From Bacillota bacterium (GTDB lineage Bacteria; Bacillota; Clostridia; UBA1381), in contig JAJQAT010000228.1 of assembly GCA_021203665.1 (NCBI GenBank), positions 1 to 6,749 on the forward strand: a stretch of DNA of 6,749 bases, given 5' to 3'. The notes beneath the pieces were generated by a model. The model ran no database searches. It was not told the origin of the DNA and saw only the letters and a list, made by a program, of their open reading frames with translations. Both the position numbers and the translations under genes were made by a program. Each line of letters opens with the position of its first letter. Positions within the stretch are counted from its first letter, which is position 1. Of the stretch, positions 4,103-6,749 are shown piece after piece.

Positions 4103-6703
4103 TTATTTAGCTGTGATTGTTACGGTCTGAGTATCAGCGTCCCAAGCAACATCTGAATCAAAGCTTTCAGCTATCGCACGTACGGGAACAAGTGTTCTGT
4201 CGTCAACAATCTGACCGGCAACGTCAAGCTCTGTGGCAACGCCGTTCTTATAGATAGCGTTCTCGCCTATGGTAAGCTTAACTGTTATGTCACCCTTTAC
4301 GGATGTAACAGTCTGAGTATCGCCGTCCCATTCAACGCTTGCGCCGAGTGCCTCGAATATCGCGCGGAGCGGAACCATTGTTCTGTCGTCGATAATCTGA
4401 GCGGGTACGTCAAGAGTTGTGTCAACGCCGTCAGCTGTAAGAATGTTGCTGCCTATCTGCAAGGTGATTGTGCCTGCCGCGCTTGAGGATGTGCCGCCCT
4501 CAGGAAGATCTGCCTCGTTGAAGTCCTTAGCCTTATAGTTGTTTGAAACAAGCTTAATGTTAGCATCCGGCTGAGTTGTGTACTCTGAATTCTCTATAGC
4601 ATCGTTCATGTACCAGCTGATGTGAGGCGGCTGGTTGTAGCAGTTTGTATCCGCCGCTGACGAGTTCCTGTAAATATCGTCGTGAGCGAGCGTATAGAAG
4701 TTATAATCCGTCGGATACGGGGTCTCATAGATTCTGAGCGCATACTGATATGTCGTCTTATCCATTTCAACCTCTACATCAAGATCCCAGTCACCCTTGA
4801 TGGTCATGGTTTCTGTCTGCTCGTTTGTGCCTATGATAGTATAGGAAACGATTTCCTCTCTCCAGTCGCCGAGAAGGTCTGCCTGTAGGTTCGGGTTACC
4901 CTTTGTGCTGTTGATTGAGTGCGAGCCCTCGCCCTCGAATATTGTTTCAAATGTCTTTGTTGTGTCGTTCCACTTTGTGATAGTGATTTCCTGACCTTCG
5001 CCGTTGTGGTCCTGAAGCTCATCCTGAAGGTCGCCCGTCCAGTAGATTCTGCCGTTCATAGACGCACCCAAATCGGAAAGCTCGTTACCGTCGCTATCCC
5101 AATAACCCGATGAGCCTGCGCCCCACATTACATACCAGGAATCACCGTAACCGATATTCGCTATCATAGCACGGCCTGTATCCTTAACGCCGTTATGAAT
5201 CTGATAGTATTCGCCTGTTTCCGCGTTCTGAAGAGTAATACCCCAAGCATGCTCGGTTTCGCTCATCGATGATGCCGCAGCCGAATTCTTTATAATTGTA
5301 TCCGATGTGATAAACGGTGAAAGCTGTGCGCTTGTGTATGAGAAGATCTCAGCTCCCGCTGTGTAGTCCTCGTGAGCCTTCATGAACTCAAGGCCTTCCT
5401 TAGTCGGGTCAAAGTCGCCAAGGTGCATAGCGTCGCCGTGCTCCTGGAAGGTGCACCACAAAACAGAACCGTCATCGTCCCAAGTTAAAGCACCGTAGAA
5501 GATTTCGTCCTTGCCGTCGCCGTCAACGTCGCCCGCCTCGATCTGGTGATGACCTTGACCGATATATTCGTTATTCTTCGACTCAGATGTATCAAATGAC
5601 CAATCCATTGTCAGCTTGTTGTTCTTAAAGCTGTAAGCGGCAGCCGCGGTACGTCCGTTAGGAGTGGAGATATTTTTACCGTAGTAATAACCTCTCGCGA
5701 ATACAACAGACGGTGTCTGTCCGTCAAGATAAGCTATTGTAGCATTATATCTTTCCGAACGGTTACCGAAGTCATCGCCGAATGTAAGAGAAACAGACTG
5801 CGAACCCGACTGGTTATTCGGATAATAGTCAATAGTGTCAAGCGCCTTACCTGTTTCGCCCTCAAATACAGTTACATAAAGAGGACCCTGTAGGTTTTTA
5901 CCGCTGTTAAGAGCTGCCCAGCTGCTTTCATAGGTCTCGCCTCTTGACGCGTCGCCTATAACATTGCCCTGACCGTCGATTGTACCGTCGGCGGTTCTGA
6001 GCATAACCTCTGCCTTACCGTCGTTATTGAAGTCGGCAACGTTAAGCATTGTATCATGTTGACCGGCACGGATATTGTAGCCCATGTCAATTCTCCAAAG
6101 GAATGTGCCGTCAAGCTTATATGCGTCGATATAAACCTTACCTGTCTGACCTGTTGTAGCCGCGTCCTTAGCATCGGACGGGTTCCACATCATAACGATT
6201 TCATATTGACCGTCGCCGTCAAGGTCGCCGTATGACGAATCGCCGGGCGAGTATGAGCCGACATAAACACCGTTTCTGTCCTGCTGTATAACATCGCTCT
6301 CCGGAGATTCCGCAAGAGGAATATCAAGATAGCCGTTTTCCCAAACGCTTACGCTGTCCGACATTTTTCCGTCCGCGACAACCGTGTACATGTCATTAAC
6401 CGTACCGGATGCGTCAAGATAGTTTGTTATCGCGCCCTCAGCGATTTTCTCTTTGTTTCTGTAAAGAGTAAATGTGGTGTCGGCAGGCTCCGTGCCGAGT
6501 CTTCTCCATGAAACCAGCACGCCGTCGTCTGTTTTTGTAGCGACAACACCTCTGTCAAGATTTTCCATGTTTCTTGTGATTGCGCTGCCCGCGAACGCAC
6601 TCGCGCTTGTAGCCGGAGCAACTATGCCCACAGCCGCAACCTGTGCAAGAACCAAAGAAAATACGCCTAATTTTTTCAAATTTTTCTTTGAATTTTTGAA
6701 CAT
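4103..6703 (-). CDS. Secreted rhamnogalacturonan lyase (PL11, YesW-like) with C-terminal stalk domain
   Basis: Family PL11 enzymes cleave the rhamnose-galacturonate backbone of rhamnogalacturonan I (pectin) by beta-elimination, with calcium. The 866-residue precursor has a Sec signal peptide (KNSKKNLKK, a hydrophobic core about 10-29, likely cleavage after AFA near 38). An N-terminal beta domain opens with MENLDRGVVATKTDDGVLVSW. The large FG-GAP-like propeller (about 130-720) has calcium-type loops DLDGDGQYE (160-168), DFNNDGKAE (224-232) and DVDGDGKDE (392-400). It also has the PL11-like segments GQGHHQ (382-387) and HGDAMHLGDFD (422-432), plus DLLGDWREE (609-617). A Ser/Gly linker (735-744) leads to a copper-amine-oxidase-N-like stalk domain (745-866) made of two repeats, each with DDRT.VP.RAI and V.WD.DTQTVT. 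The domain name does not imply copper binding or oxidase activity. The start at 6703 is set by the strong AAGGAGG site, removing 12 residues from the longest frame. PL11 members without extras are about 600 residues, so the tail is an addition. Endo- or exo-action cannot be told. Confidence 0.9.
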   Translation of the reverse strand: MFKNSKKNLKKLGVFSLVLAQVAAVGIVAPATSASAFAGSAITRNMENLDRGVVATKTDDGVLVSWRRLGTEPADTTFTLYRNKEKIAEGAITNYLDASGTVNDMYTVVADGKMSDSVSVWENGYLDIPLAESPESDVIQQDRNGVYVGSYSPGDSSYGDLDGDGQYEIVMMWNPSDAKDAATTGQTGKVYIDAYKLDGTFLWRIDMGYNIRAGQHDTMLNVADFNNDGKAEVMLRTADGTIDGQGNVIGDASRGETYESSWAALNSGKNLQGPLYVTVFEGETGKALDTIDYYPNNQSGSQSVSLTFGDDFGNRSERYNATIAYLDGQTPSVVFARGYYYGKNISTPNGRTAAAAYSFKNNKLTMDWSFDTSESKNNEYIGQGHHQIEAGDVDGDGKDEIFYGALTWDDDGSVLWCTFQEHGDAMHLGDFDPTKEGLEFMKAHEDYTAGAEIFSYTSAQLSPFITSDTIIKNSAAASSMSETEHAWGITLQNAETGEYYQIHNGVKDTGRAMIANIGYGDSWYVMWGAGSSGYWDSDGNELSDLGASMNGRIYWTGDLQDELQDHNGEGQEITITKWNDTTKTFETIFEGEGSHSINSTKGNPNLQADLLGDWREEIVSYTIIGTNEQTETMTIKGDWDLDVEVEMDKTTYQYALRIYETPYPTDYNFYTLAHDDIYRNSSAADTNCYNQPPHISWYMNDAIENSEYTTQPDANIKLVSNNYKAKDFNEADLPEGGTSSSAAGTITLQIGSNILTADGVDTTLDVPAQIIDDRTMVPLRAIFEALGASVEWDGDTQTVTSVKGDITVKLTIGENAIYKNGVATELDVAGQIVDDRTLVPVRAIAESFDSDVAWDADTQTVTITAK
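4118..4411 (-). repeat. Tandem internal repeat encoding the two stalk-domain halves
   Basis: Two 36-codon units at 4304-4411 and 4118-4225 are offset by 186 bases (62 codons). Both encode LDV-start blocks with a DDRT.VP.RAI.E core and a V.WD.DTQTVT end. DNA similarity is still visible, for example TGTTCTGTCGTC at 4193-4204 and 4379-4390 on the + strand. This is the usual two-motif structure of the Cu_amine_oxidN1-type domain. Confidence 0.8.
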
Positions 6704-6710
6704 TTCATTA

Positions 6711-6718
6711 TCCTCCTT
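6711..6718 (-). promoter_or_regulatory. Ribosome binding site fixing the lyase start at 6703
   Basis: AAGGAGGA on the - strand (complement of 6711-6718) lies seven bases before the ATG at 6703-6701. It excludes the upstream in-frame ATG at 6739, whose twelve extra residues would put the ribosome site inside the coding region and spoil the signal peptide. Only about 30 bases of further upstream sequence are in the window; they are AT-rich, with no promoter I can assign. Confidence 0.88.
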
Positions 6719-6749
6719 CTGATATATAACATACAACATAGTTTTACGT

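Noticed and set aside
6704..6739. Longer lyase start at 6739
   Set aside because: The strong AAGGAGG lies inside this extension and a good signal peptide begins only at 6703.
6719..6749. Promoter for the lyase at the window end
   Set aside because: TATGTT-like hexamers exist on the - strand (6728-6733, 6735-6740) but match only partly, and any -35 would be at or past the edge.
1..6749. CRISPR, insertion sequence, tRNA, rRNA, toxin-antitoxin or defence genes
   Set aside because: No regularly spaced repeats, transposase motifs, cloverleaf sequences or relevant protein motifs were seen on either strand.

Overview
The window looks like a piece of a Gram-positive, low-to-medium GC Firmicutes chromosome. 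An anaerobic Clostridia member from a plant-polysaccharide-rich habitat such as the gut fits best. The pointers are strong AGGAG/GGAGG ribosome binding sites at most starts, an Mbl-type MreB followed by fabZ, a trmN6-rsmI pair, a secreted pectin lyase carrying a copper-amine-oxidase-N-like 'stalk' domain, and compact U-tailed terminators. The lineage is inferred; no rRNA or other marker gene is present.

Region 1 (1-3599, + strand) is a housekeeping cluster. An AT-rich segment with three exact TATAAT hexamers and a short hairpin-prone leader precede an actin-like cell-shape gene (mreB/mbl, 85-1110). Then come fabZ (1128-1589, fatty acid synthesis), a TrmN6-type tRNA adenine methyltransferase (1589-2344) and rsmI (2341-3183, 16S rRNA 2'-O-methylation). 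The mbl-fabZ gap is 17 bases, fabZ-trmN6 overlap by 1 base (TAATG), and trmN6-rsmI overlap by 4 bases (ATGA), so an operon with translational coupling is likely. An 88-base spacer with two hairpins leads to an unrecognised 93-residue protein gene (3272-3553), and a strong terminator (3559-3599) closes the unit. The cluster joins envelope growth (cell shape, membrane lipid) with translation-apparatus modification.

Region 2 (3600-4102) is a junction. It holds a possible promoter and inverted repeats, a small gene (3734-3922) for a cysteine-rich protein with one membrane segment, its own terminator (3957-3985), and the oppositely oriented terminator of the next gene (4061-4088).

Region 3 (4103-6749, - strand) holds one large gene converging on the cluster. 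It encodes an 866-residue secreted rhamnogalacturonan lyase of the PL11 (YesW-like) type, with a signal peptide, an N-terminal beta domain, a calcium-type FG-GAP-like propeller, and a C-terminal two-repeat stalk domain. Its promoter probably lies mostly beyond the window end.

Most of the window is ordinary core biology. The parts that deserve attention are the cysteine-rich small protein, the lyase-stalk fusion, the 93-residue unknown in a core operon, and the structured leaders. I saw no defence system, CRISPR array, mobile element, tRNA or rRNA.
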